Source: Vibrio chagasii
GTDB taxonomy: Bacteria > Pseudomonadota > Gammaproteobacteria > Enterobacterales > Vibrionaceae
Reading direction: 5' to 3'
NCBI RefSeq assembly: GCF_002954585.1
Contig: NZ_MSCI01000002.1
Coordinates: 536,089 to 600,088 of the forward strand
DNA length: 64,000 nucleotides
Below, in pieces: positions 1-10,351 of the stretch. The notes below the pieces were generated by a model. It had not been told where the DNA came from, searched no databases, and saw nothing but the letters and a program-made list of their open reading frames with translations. Position numbers and translations under genes: made by a program. Position 1 is the first letter of the stretch; every line of letters begins with the position of its first letter.

Positions 1-102
1 CCAACAGCTGTAATCGGTTAATTCACCGCTTACTTGTTTCGTATTAATCGACGTGTTCGTCACGGCTTACTATTTACCACGACTTGCTGAGAGTATATCG
101 CC

Positions 103-879
103 ATGAAACGTATTTTTTGTTTAGCCCTGTTTTTATCTATGAGCGGTTGTTCTGTATTGGATCCAATTGAGACACCGGCACAAGAAAACGCGACCACACT
201 GGTTGATGCGGTAGAAGGTGATAAATCGGCTCAAGAAAGTTCAGGCATTGTTGATACGCTTCGCGGTCGAACGGATCCTATTGCCGGTGATCCTGCATGG
301 GCGCCAATCAACCCAAAACAGAAGCCAGCACATTACGCAGCGGCAACCGGTTCACTATTTAACGTAAACCATATTGGCAGTATGTACGATGACTCAAAGC
401 CTCGCGGTATTGGTGATATTATTACTGTGGCATTGGATGAAAATACTCGTGCGACGAAAAAAGCCAATGCAGATATGTCCAAGTCGAATGACTCATCAAT
501 GGAGCCTTTAGCTGTTGGTGGTCAAGAGTTAACAATAGACAAGTACAACTTCTCGTACGACCTAAGTAACACCAATACTTTCGCAGGTGATGCATCTGCT
601 AATCAGAGCAACAGCATCAGTGGTTACATTACTGTGGAAGTGATTGAAGTACTCGCTAACGGTAACCTAGTGGTGCGTGGTGAAAAATGGATGACATTGA
701 ACACCGGTGATGAGTACATCCGCTTAAGTGGCACCATCCGTCCGGACGATATTGATTTCGATAATACCATCGCTTCAAACCGTGTTTCTAATGCACGAAT
801 CCAGTATTCAGGCACCGGAGTGCAACAAGATATGCAAGAGCCTGGATTCTTGGCACGATTCTTTAATGTATCTCTGTAG
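103..879 (+). CDS. flgH: FlgH, flagellar L-ring lipoprotein
   Basis: This encodes the outer-membrane L-ring subunit of the flagellar basal body, 258 residues. A lipoprotein signal is visible: basic start, hydrophobic stretch, then lipobox LSMSGC with the lipidated cysteine at residue 16. The conserved FlgH core follows (for example [13 protein letters not shown] near residue 105 and the C-terminal [11 protein letters not shown]). It lies just upstream of flgI and flgJ in the usual rod/ring operon order, so flgG and earlier genes should be to the left of the window. The ATG at 103 gives the full signal peptide. Length is slightly above the enterobacterial form (about 232), typical of Vibrio. 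Confidence 0.97.
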   Translation: MKRIFCLALFLSMSGCSVLDPIETPAQENATTLVDAVEGDKSAQESSGIVDTLRGRTDPIAGDPAWAPINPKQKPAHYAAATGSLFNVNHIGSMYDDSKPRGIGDIITVALDENTRATKKANADMSKSNDSSMEPLAVGGQELTIDKYNFSYDLSNTNTFAGDASANQSNSISGYITVEVIEVLANGNLVVRGEKWMTLNTGDEYIRLSGTIRPDDIDFDNTIASNRVSNARIQYSGTGVQQDMQEPGFLARFFNVSL

Positions 880-973
880 AGCTTGAGAGGGCGTCGACAT
901 ACTGACAGTCCGCGTTACTCAACAACTTTTCGCTAAGTTATTATTAATTAAAGCAATACAGACAGGTTACTCA

Positions 974-2065
974 ATGAAAAAACTGACACTCGTACTATTC
1001 GGCATGCTATTTCTTGCCACCAGTGCCTATGCTGCGCGTATTAAAGACGTGGCAAAAGTGGCGGGTGTTCGTAGTAACCAACTTGTTGGCTATGGTTTGG
1101 TCACGGGTTTGCCGGGTACCGGTGAGACAACTCCCTTTACCGATCAAACATTTAACGCGATGCTACAAAATTTTGGCATCCAATTGCCGCCTGGCACTAA
1201 GCCAAAAACCAAAAACGTCGCGGCAGTAATTGTTACCGCTGAACTGCCGGCTTTCTCTAAGCAAGGTCAGGAAGTTGACGTAACCGTATCTTCAATCGGC
1301 TCAGCAAAAAGCCTGCGTGGTGGTACCTTGCTACAAACCTTCCTAAAAGGTCTTGATGGTCAGGTGTATGCTGTGGCGCAAGGTAACTTAGTGGTAAGTG
1401 GCTTTAGTGCTCAGGGTAACGATGGTTCTAAGATTGTCGGTAATAACCCTAACGTAGGTATCATCTCTAGTGGTGCAACAGTAGAGCAAGAGATCCCAAC
1501 GCCATTCGGCCGTGGTGACTACATCACATTCAACCTAATCCAATCCGATTTCACAACAGCGCAGCGCATGGCTGACGCGGTTAATAATTTCTTAGGTCCA
1601 CAAATGGCTTCTGCGGTTGATGCGACGTCTGTAAAAGTGCGTGCACCTCGAGAAATCAGCCAACGTGTGGCTTTCTTATCGGCAATCGAAAACATTGAAT
1701 TTGACCCAGCTGAAGGCTCAGCGAAAATCATCGTTAACTCTCGTACTGGTACCATTGTCGTTGGTAAGCACGTGCGCTTAAAAGCGGCGGCGGTAACACA
1801 CGGTGGTATGACTGTCGCGATTAAAGAAAACTTAAACGTGAGCCAGCCGAATGCATTTTCTGGTGGTCAAACGGTCGTGGTTCCGGATTCTGATATCGAA
1901 GTCACTGAAGCCGATGGCAAGATGTTCAAGTTCGAACCTGGTCTAACACTGGACGATTTGGTTAGAGCGGTTAACGAAGTCGGCGCAGCGCCTTCTGATT
2001 TAATGGCAATCCTTCAAGCACTGAAACAAGCGGGTGCGATTGAAGGCCAGCTGATCATTATCTAA
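974..2065 (+). CDS. flgI: FlgI, flagellar P-ring protein
   Basis: This is the periplasmic P-ring subunit, 363 residues, forming the bushing around the rod in the peptidoglycan layer. A Sec signal peptide ending SAYA is visible at residues 1-20. The mature start [21 protein letters not shown] and the internal GLPGTGE are hallmarks of the family, and the end ([14 protein letters not shown]) is also canonical. It follows flgH after 94 bases and precedes flgJ by 10 bases, so it is expected to be co-transcribed with both. The family and call are clear; nothing unusual was seen. Confidence 0.98.
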   Translation: MKKLTLVLFGMLFLATSAYAARIKDVAKVAGVRSNQLVGYGLVTGLPGTGETTPFTDQTFNAMLQNFGIQLPPGTKPKTKNVAAVIVTAELPAFSKQGQEVDVTVSSIGSAKSLRGGTLLQTFLKGLDGQVYAVAQGNLVVSGFSAQGNDGSKIVGNNPNVGIISSGATVEQEIPTPFGRGDYITFNLIQSDFTTAQRMADAVNNFLGPQMASAVDATSVKVRAPREISQRVAFLSAIENIEFDPAEGSAKIIVNSRTGTIVVGKHVRLKAAAVTHGGMTVAIKENLNVSQPNAFSGGQTVVVPDSDIEVTEADGKMFKFEPGLTLDDLVRAVNEVGAAPSDLMAILQALKQAGAIEGQLIII

Positions 2066-2075
2066 GGAATAGAGC

Positions 2076-2993
2076 ATGATTAAGAATAACAACGACATCG
2101 GCTTTATTCACGACATCGGTAGCCTAGACCGTCTTCGTCAACAAGCAGTAAACGGTGAAGAGGGCAGTGAGAAAGAAGCACTGACCGCAGCGGCAAAACA
2201 GTTTGAAGCGATTTTCACCTCAATGTTGTTTAAGTCGATGCGCGATGCGAACTCTAGCTTTAAATCGGATATGTTGAACAGCCAGAACGAACAGTTCTAC
2301 CGCCAAATGCAAGATGATCAAATGGCGAGTGAGCTCAGTGCGAATGGCTCACTAGGCCTTGCGGATATGATTGTTGCTCAGTTAAGTGCCGGCCAATCTA
2401 GCGACGCGACAGAAGATAAGGTTCGTAGCGAAGGCTTTGATACTTCATTGCAAAGACCACAATTCTCAGGTCGTTCAGATGAGAGAACGTCAGAAATCCA
2501 ATCTGCGTCAGCAGCCAAACAGCCGGTCTCTTTCGACTCACCAGAATCATTTGTCGCTTCAATGAAGCCTTACGCAGAAAAAGCGGCAAGCGCCCTTGGT
2601 GTGGATTCATCTCTACTATTGGCTCAAGCGGCACTGGAAACAGGCTGGGGCTCTAAGATGGTCAAGAACTCTCTGGGCAACAGTAATAACCTATTCAACA
2701 TCAAAGCAGACAGAAGCTGGAAAGGTGATAAAGTGGCGACTCAAACACTCGAGTTCCATGGTAAAACGGCCGTTAAAGAATCGGCCTCTTTCCGTTCGTA
2801 CTCAAGTTTTGAAGACAGCTTCAACGATTATGTGAAGTTCTTGAATGAAAACCCAAGGTACGAAACGGCGCTGCAACACCAAGGCAACTCAGAGAATTTC
2901 ATTAAAGGGATTCACCAAGCAGGCTACGCAACTGACCCTAACTACGCTGATAAGGTATTGCGAGTTAAAGCTAAGATTGATGAGATGAACTAA
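2076..2993 (+). CDS. flgJ: FlgJ, rod scaffold and peptidoglycan hydrolase
   Basis: This is a two-domain periplasmic protein of 305 residues. Residues about 10-105 are the rod-binding domain (AAKQFEAIFTSMLFKSMRDA). A Ser/Gln-rich linker leads to a glucosaminidase domain from about 150 to the end, with LAQAALETGWG placing the likely catalytic Glu at residue 188. In known FlgJ proteins the first domain caps the growing rod and the second opens the cell wall for it. The AAGGA ribosome site lies 7 bases before the ATG. It is the last gene of the operon and is followed by a terminator. Confidence 0.97.
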   Translation: MIKNNNDIGFIHDIGSLDRLRQQAVNGEEGSEKEALTAAAKQFEAIFTSMLFKSMRDANSSFKSDMLNSQNEQFYRQMQDDQMASELSANGSLGLADMIVAQLSAGQSSDATEDKVRSEGFDTSLQRPQFSGRSDERTSEIQSASAAKQPVSFDSPESFVASMKPYAEKAASALGVDSSLLLAQAALETGWGSKMVKNSLGNSNNLFNIKADRSWKGDKVATQTLEFHGKTAVKESASFRSYSSFEDSFNDYVKFLNENPRYETALQHQGNSENFIKGIHQAGYATDPNYADKVLRVKAKIDEMN

Positions 2994-3013
2994 GTCACAT
3001 CGATTGAACATCT

Positions 3014-3042
3014 AGAGCTTGCCACTGGCAGGCTCTTTTCTT
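3014..3042 (+). terminator. Intrinsic terminator after flgJ
   Basis: A 10-bp stem (3014-3023 with 3027-3036, one G-U pair), 3-base loop and a T-rich tail TTTTCTT. It separates the flgHIJ transcript from flgKL. Confidence 0.8.
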
Positions 3043-3130
3043 ATCTGCCGTATAAGATTCAATAGCACCACATATAGTTATCTCTTTATACTTCAATGAA
3101 TTAACGCCTTTTGATTCTCTTTTTTATCTG

Positions 3131-3147
3131 TTGGCATACATATTGCT
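3131..3147 (+). promoter_or_regulatory. Sigma-54 promoter of flgKL
   Basis: TTGGCATACATATTGCT has the -24 GG and -12 GC exactly 10 bases apart, as sigma-54 RNA polymerase requires. It sits 57 bases before the flgK start. Expected to be switched on by FlrC (inference from Vibrio flagellar hierarchy). Confidence 0.8.
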
Positions 3148-3204
3148 TTTTAAACTGGTAGTTAATCAGTTTATCCTGATTTTGTTAAGTTTTTTGGGGG
3201 CATT

Positions 3205-5085
3205 ATGGCGTCGGATCTTCTGAATGTAGGGGCACAAAGTGTTCTTACTGCTCAGAGACAGCTAAACACCACAGGTCATAACATTTCTAACGCCAATACA
3301 GAGGGCTATAGCCGCCAATCTGTGATTCAAGGTGTTAATGATCCGCGCCAGTACGGTGGTCAAACCTACGGCATGGGTGTGCATGTGGAAAATGTTCGCC
3401 GCTCTTGGGACCAATTTGCCGTCAATGAACTTAACCTATCGACAACCAATGCCGCCAACAAAGGCGACACTCAAGGCAACTTGGATATGCTGTCGAATAT
3501 GTTGTCTTCGGTGGCTTCGAAGAAGATTCCAGAAAACCTAAATGAATGGTTTGATTCGGTTAAAACCTTAGCCGATACACCGAATGACGTTGGTGCACGA
3601 GAGGTCGTACTAGAAAAAGCCGAGCTACTCAGTAAAACGCTGAATGAATTTCATGAGACGGTTCGACAACAGTCTGATTCTACTAATAAAAAATTAGATA
3701 TGGGTATCGAACGAGTCAACCAACTCGCGATCGAGATTCGTGATGTTCAACGCCTGATGATGCGAACCCCTGGGCCGCACAATGACTTGCGAGATAAGCA
3801 CGAAAAGCTAATCAATGAGCTTTCTGGTTATACCAAAGTAACAGTGACGCCGCGCTCAAATGCCGAAGGCTTCAATGTCCATATCGGCAACGGTCACACC
3901 TTAGTATCAGGTAGTGAGGCAAGCCAGCTAAAAATGGTGGATGGTTTACCTGACGCACACCAGCGTAGATTAGCGATTGTTGAAGGTAAGTCTTTAAAGC
4001 CGATCACTAGTAGTGATATTGATGGAAAAATTGGTGCCATGTTAGATATGCGAGATGAACATATCCCAGCGATCATGGATGAGCTTGGTCGCTTGGCAAC
4101 AGCTTTTTCATATAAGGTTAACTCCTTTCAACAACAAGGTTTAGATCTCAATGGTAACGTGGGTAAGAATTTATTTACTGATGTGAACTCTGAGCTGATG
4201 GCAAAATCTCGTGTGACGACAAGCGGGCAATCCAAAGCGGATGTTGCTGTGTTTATTGATGATACTTCTGACTTAAAAGGTGGGGAGTACGGTCTTAAAT
4301 ACGATGGTAGTGATTACGTGGTGACCAAGCCAAGTGGCGAAACGGTCAAAGTGAGTACCGATTCGAGCGGCAACGCATTTTACCTTGATGGTATGCGCGT
4401 TGAAATTCGTAATCCCCCCGAACTTGGTGAAAAGCTGTTACTGCGTCCAACGCGTAATTTTGCTGCGCAGGTCCATGTGACAACCACAGATCCAAAAGAT
4501 ATTGCTGCACAAAGCTATGAAGCGTCCACGACGTTTGCCAAGGGCACAGCTGGGTTTAAAATCCTTGAGGCGGGTCAGCTACGTGAATTTGAAGTGATTG
4601 TGTCCCCAAAAGGTGAGCAATTTGCAGTGACGGATCCCAAGGGCAACATCTTAATGCAGCCTCAGCCATATCCACCACAAGGGCCTGTGACGATTAACGG
4701 TACGACCTTTGAACTAACAGCGGGAGCTGTGCCGAACGATAAGTTTACGGCAAACCTTGTCCCATCAGAGGGTGACAATGGCAACTTACGTAATTTTCAA
4801 GATCTTCAAACCGAAAAAGTTTTGAACGATGGTGAGTCTACGATTTTAGACCTTTACCACAACCTGAATACTAATACGGGTCTGAAGTCTTCAACGGCTA
4901 ATCGTTTAAGTGAAATTGCGACGTTGGAAAAGCAGTCTGCCCAAGAGCGTATTGCTTCAATCTCGGGGGTCAACCTCGATGAAGAAGCGGCAAACATGAT
5001 GAAGTTTCAACAAGCTTATATGGCTTCTTCACGCATCATGCAAGCTGCTAACGACACGTTTAATACTATTTTGGCTCTGAGGTAG
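3205..5085 (+). CDS. flgK: FlgK, hook-filament junction protein 1 (HAP1)
   Basis: This is the first hook-associated protein, 626 residues, secreted through the flagellar export gate and placed between hook and filament. The N-terminus (LLNVGAQSVLTAQRQLNTTGHNISNANTEGYSRQ) is the conserved flagellar axial helix/rod motif. The C-terminus (GVNLDEEAANMMKFQQAYMASSRIMQAAN) is the matching HAP/flagellin terminal helix. The variable middle forms the outer domain. ATG at 3205 is preceded by a GGGGG run that can serve as ribosome site. flgL follows 8 bases after the stop, so the two are one unit behind the sigma-54 site at 3131. Confidence 0.98.
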   Translation: MASDLLNVGAQSVLTAQRQLNTTGHNISNANTEGYSRQSVIQGVNDPRQYGGQTYGMGVHVENVRRSWDQFAVNELNLSTTNAANKGDTQGNLDMLSNMLSSVASKKIPENLNEWFDSVKTLADTPNDVGAREVVLEKAELLSKTLNEFHETVRQQSDSTNKKLDMGIERVNQLAIEIRDVQRLMMRTPGPHNDLRDKHEKLINELSGYTKVTVTPRSNAEGFNVHIGNGHTLVSGSEASQLKMVDGLPDAHQRRLAIVEGKSLKPITSSDIDGKIGAMLDMRDEHIPAIMDELGRLATAFSYKVNSFQQQGLDLNGNVGKNLFTDVNSELMAKSRVTTSGQSKADVAVFIDDTSDLKGGEYGLKYDGSDYVVTKPSGETVKVSTDSSGNAFYLDGMRVEIRNPPELGEKLLLRPTRNFAAQVHVTTTDPKDIAAQSYEASTTFAKGTAGFKILEAGQLREFEVIVSPKGEQFAVTDPKGNILMQPQPYPPQGPVTINGTTFELTAGAVPNDKFTANLVPSEGDNGNLRNFQDLQTEKVLNDGESTILDLYHNLNTNTGLKSSTANRLSEIATLEKQSAQERIASISGVNLDEEAANMMKFQQAYMASSRIMQAANDTFNTILALR

Positions 5086-5093
5086 AATTGTAA

Positions 5094-6284
5094 ATGTTGA
5101 ATCGTATTTCCAGCTTCCATAATTATCAGGCAGTACAAAATGACTTGCGCCGCCAAGAGAATAAGGTACATCACAACCAAGCGCAGCTCGCCTCCGGTAA
5201 AAAGTTACAGTCGCCAAGTGATGACCCGTTAGCGACGCATTATTTACAAAATATCGGCCAGCAATCAGAGCAGCTAGAGCAATACGTTGATGCTATTACC
5301 CTAGTCAGGAACCGTCTTGAGCACCATGAGGTACTAATCGCCAACTCGGAAGGTTTTGCTGATGAGGCAAAGCGAACCGTAATGGAAATGATCAACGGTG
5401 CACTTTCTCCTGAAGACCGTTTAGCGAAGAAGCGTGAAATCCAAGAGTTAGCGAATAACTTTTTGTACTTAGCGAACTCTCAAGACGAGTCTGGCAACTA
5501 CACATTCGCCGGTACTAAGCCGAAAAGCCAGCCTTTCTTTCGCGATAACGAAGGAACAGTGACGTATCAAGGCGACGACTATCAGCGCAAGATGCGAGTC
5601 GCGAGTAGCTTTGAGATGGCGATGAATGATCCTGGCAGTAAGTTATTTATGGAAATAGATAACCCATTCGGTGATTACGAGCCTCAATATGAACTTGAGC
5701 CCGCATCTGAGTTACTGCTAGGCCGCGCAACCAACAGCGCTGAAGATGGTTCTACTTATAAAGTAACCTTTGTTGATATGCAGACCGGTAAGTTTGCGTA
5801 CCAACTTGAAAAAGATGGCGCAGTGGTTGCTGCTGAAGATTTTGACCCTGCGACTGGCATTGTCTACGAAGGGTTAAATATTCAGTTTAAAGGACAAGTC
5901 ACCAAGGGTGATTCGATCACCTTAGAGCCGAGAGAGACATTCTCGATCTTTGACACGTTCAAAGAAGCGGCAGAACAGGTAGAAAACCCAGTGTCCGATG
6001 CATCGGCAACGGCAAAACTGCACCAAATGACGGAAGAGTTTCATGCTGCGTTTATTCACTTAACGAAAGCAAGAACAGACGTTGGTGCCCGTTTGAGTAC
6101 ATTGGATATTCAAGAGCAACAACATGAAGATTTTAAGTTGTCTTTGGCGAAAGCGAAAAGCAACTTTGAAGATTTGGATTACTCGAAAGCCATCATTGAA
6201 TTCAATGAAAACTCTCGAGCATTGCAAGCTTCACAACAAGCGTTTGGTAAAACAAAAGACCTAACCTTGTTTAACTATATTTAA
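5094..6284 (+). CDS. flgL: FlgL, hook-filament junction protein 3 (HAP3)
   Basis: This is the second junction protein, 396 residues, which binds FlgK and presents the surface on which flagellin polymerises. The N-terminus MLNRISSFHNYQAVQNDLRRQ and the SGKKLQSPSDDPLA motif are FlgL hallmarks. The C-terminal helix (DLDYSKAIIEFNENSRALQASQQAF) resembles the flagellin D0 domain. Its start is 8 bases downstream of the flgK stop. No T-run terminator was found directly after it; a 419-base gap to the flagellin gene follows. Confidence 0.97.
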   Translation: MLNRISSFHNYQAVQNDLRRQENKVHHNQAQLASGKKLQSPSDDPLATHYLQNIGQQSEQLEQYVDAITLVRNRLEHHEVLIANSEGFADEAKRTVMEMINGALSPEDRLAKKREIQELANNFLYLANSQDESGNYTFAGTKPKSQPFFRDNEGTVTYQGDDYQRKMRVASSFEMAMNDPGSKLFMEIDNPFGDYEPQYELEPASELLLGRATNSAEDGSTYKVTFVDMQTGKFAYQLEKDGAVVAAEDFDPATGIVYEGLNIQFKGQVTKGDSITLEPRETFSIFDTFKEAAEQVENPVSDASATAKLHQMTEEFHAAFIHLTKARTDVGARLSTLDIQEQQHEDFKLSLAKAKSNFEDLDYSKAIIEFNENSRALQASQQAFGKTKDLTLFNYI

Positions 6285-6703
6285 TGATTTATCGGTATTT
6301 AGTGGTGAACTGCTAAATACAAAGGAGTCGATTCTTTGCCTTATGTGCTATGCCATACGTGCGAATGACTTCAAAAATTGCCGCTTTTTCGTACGAAGCA
6401 TAATGTTTCTTGATATAGCGGCAAAAAACGGCAACAAGAGGATGAGGGCAGTTTCATCTTCTAAAAGTAAACAATCATAATCGCGTTTAATTTTCTGTAA
6501 GTTTTTGATTATTAGTCAATAAAAAAATTATTTATACAAAATTAAACTTGGCATACAACTTGTATCTGTGTTGGTTATAAATGATTAATACAGATCTTAA
6601 ACCTTGTATAAGGTTTATTGAATAACATACGGTCAGTGCTTATCCATATGAGAGTAAAGCTGGCCGCTTCGCAGAGAGCTTGCGAACTCATAAGGAGAGC
6701 AAA
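6285..6703 (+). other. Gap between flgL and first flagellin gene
   Basis: A 419-base non-coding stretch. It holds an 8-bp inverted repeat GTATTTAG/CTAAATAC just after flgL, and a second perfect 8-bp inverted repeat TTGCCGCT (6378-6385) / AGCGGCAA (6417-6424) without a T-run. It also contains the sigma-54-like site and the flagellin leader. No open frame here looks real. Confidence 0.6.
6548..6564 (+). promoter_or_regulatory. Probable sigma-54 promoter of the first flagellin gene
   Basis: TTGGCATACAACTTGTA shares its first ten bases with the flgK site and keeps the -24 GG, but the -12 element reads GT instead of GC. V. cholerae flaA is known to be sigma-54 dependent, which supports the reading. 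The leader to the ATG would be about 130 bases. Confidence 0.6.
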
Positions 6704-7840
6704 ATGGCAGTTAATGTAAGTACTAACGTTTCCGCAATGACAGCGCAGCGTTACCTGAATAAAGCGTCTAATGACTTAGCGACTTCTATGGAGCGTCTGT
6801 CATCTGGTCACAAGATCAACAGCGCGAAAGACGATGCGGCAGGTCTGCAAATCTCGAACCGTCTAACGGCTCAATCTCGTGGTCTTGATGTGGCAATGCG
6901 TAATGCCAACGACGGTATTTCGATTGCTCAAACGGCAGAAGGTGCGATGAACGAATCGACTAACGTACTACAACGTATGCGTGATCTAGCGATTCAATCA
7001 TCAAACGGTACTAACTCGCCGGCAGAGCGTACTGCACTGAATGAAGAGTCAATGGCACTTCAAGATGAGCTTAACCGTATCGCGGAAACCACATCGTTTG
7101 GTGGTCGTCGTCTACTGAACGGGTCATTCGGTGAAGCTTCATTCCAGATCGGTTCTAACTCTGGTGAAGCAATGATCATGGCTCTGACAAGTATCCGTGC
7201 AGATGACTACCGTATGGGTGGTACTACGTTCGATTCAGAAAACGCGAAAGATAAGAACTGGGAAGTGCCGCCAACGGCGAGCGACCTTAAGTTTGAATTC
7301 AAAACTAAAGCGGGTGAAGACATCGTTCTAGATATCAAAACTAAAGCTGGAGACGATATTGAAGAGTTAGCGACTTACATTAATGGTCAATCTGACTTAC
7401 TAAATGCATCGGTTACTGATGACGGTCGTTTACAGTTATTCGTAGCAGAACCAGACCTAGATGGTGCGATGTCTATCTCTGGTGGCTTGGCATCTGAGCT
7501 TGGAATTAAGAGCGAAGGCCGTGCAACATCAGTTCAAGATATCAGTCTAACAAGTGTTGCTGGTTCACAGAACGCTATCAGCGTTATTGATTCTGCATTG
7601 AAGTACGTAGATTCACAGCGTGCTGATTTGGGTGCGAAACAGAACCGTCTAAGCCACAGTATTAATAACTTGGCAAACGTTCAAGAGAACGTAGACGCTT
7701 CAAACAGCCGAATCAAAGATACGGACTTTGCGAAAGAGACGACGCAAATGACCAAATCACAAATTCTGCAACAAGCAGGTACTTCAATACTTGCTCAAGC
7801 AAAACAATTGCCTAACTCTGCAATGTCACTATTGCAATAG
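6704..7840 (+). CDS. flaA: Flagellin, FlaA type (major flagellin class)
   Basis: This is a filament subunit of 378 residues. The D0/D1 helices at both ends are fully conserved ([16 protein letters not shown] at the start, [26 protein letters not shown] at the end). The details [18 protein letters not shown], a middle with [12 protein letters not shown], and the final Gln resemble V. cholerae FlaA (named FlaC in V. parahaemolyticus) rather than the other two flagellins here. In V. cholerae FlaA is the one flagellin essential for filament formation. The ATG at 6704 is chosen because TAAGGAG lies just before it; an upstream in-frame ATG at 6680 has no ribosome site and adds non-flagellin residues. 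Confidence 0.95.
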   Translation: MAVNVSTNVSAMTAQRYLNKASNDLATSMERLSSGHKINSAKDDAAGLQISNRLTAQSRGLDVAMRNANDGISIAQTAEGAMNESTNVLQRMRDLAIQSSNGTNSPAERTALNEESMALQDELNRIAETTSFGGRRLLNGSFGEASFQIGSNSGEAMIMALTSIRADDYRMGGTTFDSENAKDKNWEVPPTASDLKFEFKTKAGEDIVLDIKTKAGDDIEELATYINGQSDLLNASVTDDGRLQLFVAEPDLDGAMSISGGLASELGIKSEGRATSVQDISLTSVAGSQNAISVIDSALKYVDSQRADLGAKQNRLSHSINNLANVQENVDASNSRIKDTDFAKETTQMTKSQILQQAGTSILAQAKQLPNSAMSLLQ

Positions 7841-8032
7841 TTATTGGTTGAACTTGCTGCTCGTGTTCAGACGTGAGCCATGCAGCAAGGGAAACTGGCA
7901 AGCATACTTACTAGTGAGTGTTTAGCTCTCTCATCTCTCACCTGCTATCCATTTTTACGGTAAGAATGCAACGGCGAGTCGGAAATGTGTTCATTTCTCG
8001 ATGATCTCCACACAGGCTCTGACGCGCCAACT

Positions 8033-8066
8033 AGCCCCGGTTCTCTCAAAGGAAAAGGGGCTTTTT
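8033..8066 (+). terminator. Possible terminator after the first flagellin gene
   Basis: Stem AGCCCC (8033-8038) with GGGGCT (8057-8062), an 18-base loop and a T-run TTTTT. It is about 190 bases after the stop codon, and the large loop makes it only moderately convincing. Confidence 0.45.
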
Positions 8067-8367
8067 CCTTTCTGCAGATTGTGTTTTATTTTCCCTTCTA
8101 ACGATCTTTCTTCGTTTTCTCGCTCTGCTAGTTTCAATTTTCTCTGAGGACTTTGTGAAAAACAGCCCACCTTTTTGCCTACAGCCATGAATTTTGCTGA
8201 TTGATCATTTCTGTACGTAGGCTAACTAAAAAGCCAGTTTGAACGTTTTTCAAACAGCCTACATGCTCTCAATAACAAAAATCTACAGTTATTTTAGAAA
8301 GTTTAATTTTTAAGTTGTTGAAATTTTTATGGTTAATAATTTTCTTGTGGTTTTTTTAAAGTTTTTC

Positions 8368-8394
8368 TAAAGCTTCTGATTTTCGAGCCGTTAT
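8368..8394 (+). promoter_or_regulatory. Sigma-28 (FliA) promoter of the second flagellin gene
   Basis: TAAAGCTT, an 11-base spacer, then GCCGTTAT matches the flagellar sigma-28 consensus (TAAAGTTT-N11-GCCGATAA). The third flagellin gene has the same TAAAGCTT-N11-GCCGTTA arrangement. Confidence 0.85.
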
Positions 8395-8475
8395 TAAAAG
8401 TAACTTTGAGAGAACTACTTGGTTTTCCGAGACGTCGGAAACCGCAATACCGGAAAATCAATTGGAGAAATCACC

Positions 8476-9609
8476 ATGGCAGTGAATGTAAATACCAACG
8501 TTTCAGCGATGACTGCGCAACGTTACCTAAACAACGCAAACAGCGCACAACAAACATCAATGGAGCGTCTATCTTCTGGCTCTAAAATCAATAGCGCAAA
8601 AGACGACGCTGCGGGCCTACAAATCTCTAACCGTTTGAACGTTCAAAGCCGCGGCTTAGATGTTGCTGTTCGTAACGCGAACGATGGTATCTCTATTGCA
8701 CAAACCGCTGAAGGCGCAATGAACGAGACGACTAACATCCTGCAACGTATGCGTGATCTTTCTCTACAATCTTCAAACGGCTCAAACTCAAAAGCTGAGC
8801 GTGTAGCGATTCAAGAAGAAGTAACGGCTCTGAACGACGAGCTAAACCGCATTGCGGAAACGACGTCTTTTGGTGGTAACAAGCTGCTTAACGGTACTTA
8901 CGGTACACAATCATTCCAAATCGGTGCGGATAACGGCGAAGCGGTAATGCTGAACCTGAAAGATATGCGCTCTGATAATGCTCAGATGGGTGGTAAGAGC
9001 TACCAAACTGAGAACGCTAAAGACAAAGACTGGAACGTACAAGCGGGTTCAAACGACCTAAAACTATCGTTCACAGATAACTTTGGTCAAGCGCAAGAAA
9101 TCGACATCAGCGCAAAAGCGGGTGACGACATCGAAGAGCTAGCGACATACATCAACGGTCAACAAGACTCTGTTAAAGCGTCTGTAACTGAAGATGGCAA
9201 GCTACAAATGTTCGCGGGCAACAACAAGGTAAGCGGCGATGTGTCTTTCTCTGGTGGTCTTGCTGGTGAGCTAGGCATTCAAGCTTCTAAAGAAGTGACG
9301 GTTGATACTATCGACGTAACGTCTGTTGGCGGTGCTCAAGAGTCTGTAGCAATCATCGATGCGGCACTTAAGTACGTAGATAGCCACCGTGCAGAACTGG
9401 GTGCATTCCAAAACCGTTTCGACCATGCAATCAGCAACTTAGACAACATAAACGAGAACGTTAATGCATCTAAGAGCCGCATTAAAGATACCGACTTCGC
9501 GAAAGAAACGACTCAGATGACTAAGTCTCAGATCCTTTCTCAAGCTTCAAGCTCGATTCTTGCTCAAGCGAAGCAAGCGCCAAACTCGGCACTTAGCCTA
9601 CTAGGTTAA
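8476..9609 (+). CDS. Flagellin, FliA-dependent subunit
   Basis: This is a filament subunit of 377 residues with conserved terminal helices ([33 protein letters not shown]) and a central domain diverged from the FlaA-type gene. It is much closer to the third flagellin: both have [40 protein letters not shown] and end in Gly. It probably belongs to the FlaB/C/D/E group of accessory Vibrio flagellins; which ortholog it is cannot be fixed without a tree. The ATG at 8476 has a TTGGAG ribosome site; the longer frame from 8419 starts at TTG with unrelated residues. A sigma-28 promoter lies 80 bases upstream. Confidence 0.94.
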   Translation: MAVNVNTNVSAMTAQRYLNNANSAQQTSMERLSSGSKINSAKDDAAGLQISNRLNVQSRGLDVAVRNANDGISIAQTAEGAMNETTNILQRMRDLSLQSSNGSNSKAERVAIQEEVTALNDELNRIAETTSFGGNKLLNGTYGTQSFQIGADNGEAVMLNLKDMRSDNAQMGGKSYQTENAKDKDWNVQAGSNDLKLSFTDNFGQAQEIDISAKAGDDIEELATYINGQQDSVKASVTEDGKLQMFAGNNKVSGDVSFSGGLAGELGIQASKEVTVDTIDVTSVGGAQESVAIIDAALKYVDSHRAELGAFQNRFDHAISNLDNINENVNASKSRIKDTDFAKETTQMTKSQILSQASSSILAQAKQAPNSALSLLG

Positions 9610-9706
9610 TCGATTGAAAAGCCACGTTGACTATAAGCGTTGTTGAGACAAAGCGTTAACGAAAGGCCTCCACAAATTAGCTCGTGGTGAGAGATGAGCG
9701 CTAAAC

Positions 9707-9730
9707 AAACCCAGCTTCGGCTGGGTTTTT
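9707..9730 (+). terminator. Intrinsic terminator after the second flagellin gene
   Basis: A 9-bp stem AAACCCAGC/GCTGGGTTT closed by a TTCG tetraloop and followed by Ts. A strong textbook terminator about 100 bases after the stop. Confidence 0.92.
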
Positions 9731-9792
9731 GCTTTTCTGCGGGTGGCTAAAGTGCATGCGGGAATGCCTAAATTGGGTAATGGGTAATAAGT

Positions 9793-9833
9793 GAGACTCC
9801 CTGTCACGGTCGTCCGTCCTTGTAGGGAATGAC
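9793..9833. repeat. Short palindromic element (reverse orientation)
   Basis: Read on the minus strand it starts GTCATTCCC and ends GGGAGTCTC. These ends match the elements at 9924-10211, 63278 onward and 63719-63755. See the finding on a shared family. Confidence 0.5.
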
Positions 9834-9920
9834 GGGAGCCGGACGAAGGTTATCCCATTTTTTTTAATAGCATCACTAATGGTTAGAGTAAGCAATGTCG
9901 CAGTTAGACCAAATATTTTA

Positions 9921-10211
9921 TTGTTATTCCAGACCCGAGTATAACGAGGTATCAGGAATCTAGCTTTTCGAGGAAGTGATTTCTTTAGTTTTTGTCTCCC
10001 ACTTTCAGAAATGAAGAGCTATCTGTACGTCGGTGAGGTAATTAACCGTCATTCCAGAACCGAGTAGAGCGAAGTGTCAGGAATCTAGCTTTTAGAGGAG
10101 GTGATTTTTTAGTTTTGGTTTACCGCTGTCAGAAATGAAGAGCTATCTGTAAGTCGGTGAGGTAATTAACCGCCATCCCAGAGTCGAGTAGAACGAGATA
10201 TCAGGGATCCG
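9921..10211. repeat. ~125-bp tandem repeat, about 2.3 copies
   Basis: The anchor TTCCAGA-C-CGAGTA recurs near 9927, 10052 and, diverged, 10176, giving offsets of 125 and 124 bases. Each copy opens with a short element of the form CATTCC...GGAATCTAGC. The rest of the unit (GAAGAGCTATCTGTA-GTCGGTGAGGTAATTAACCG) is nearly identical between copies. It lies between two flagellin genes and has no coding sense. Confidence 0.85.
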
Positions 10212-10351
10212 CTTTATTCTTTTTATGTACAAGGCAACACTTATAAATGAGTGAAGACAGGAAACTTTAGCGCATATCGGTCGATTAATTGAACGGCGAT
10301 CACACTTTTCTTTGTTATTGAAAATAATGCGAAAAAAAACACATTTTTTAT

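Larger units (their letters stand above)
7841..8475 (+). other. Gap between first and second flagellin genes
   Basis: A 635-base non-coding stretch. It holds a perfect inverted repeat CTTGCTGC (7853-7860) / GCAGCAAG (7882-7889), a terminator-like hairpin at 8033-8066, an AT-rich segment, the sigma-28 promoter at 8368 and the second flagellin leader. A 65-codon minus-strand frame at 7991-8188 has no support. Confidence 0.6.

Noticed and set aside
7991..8188. 65-codon minus-strand frame between flagellin genes
   Set aside because: No ribosome site, no recognisable domain, and it overlaps a terminator-like hairpin.
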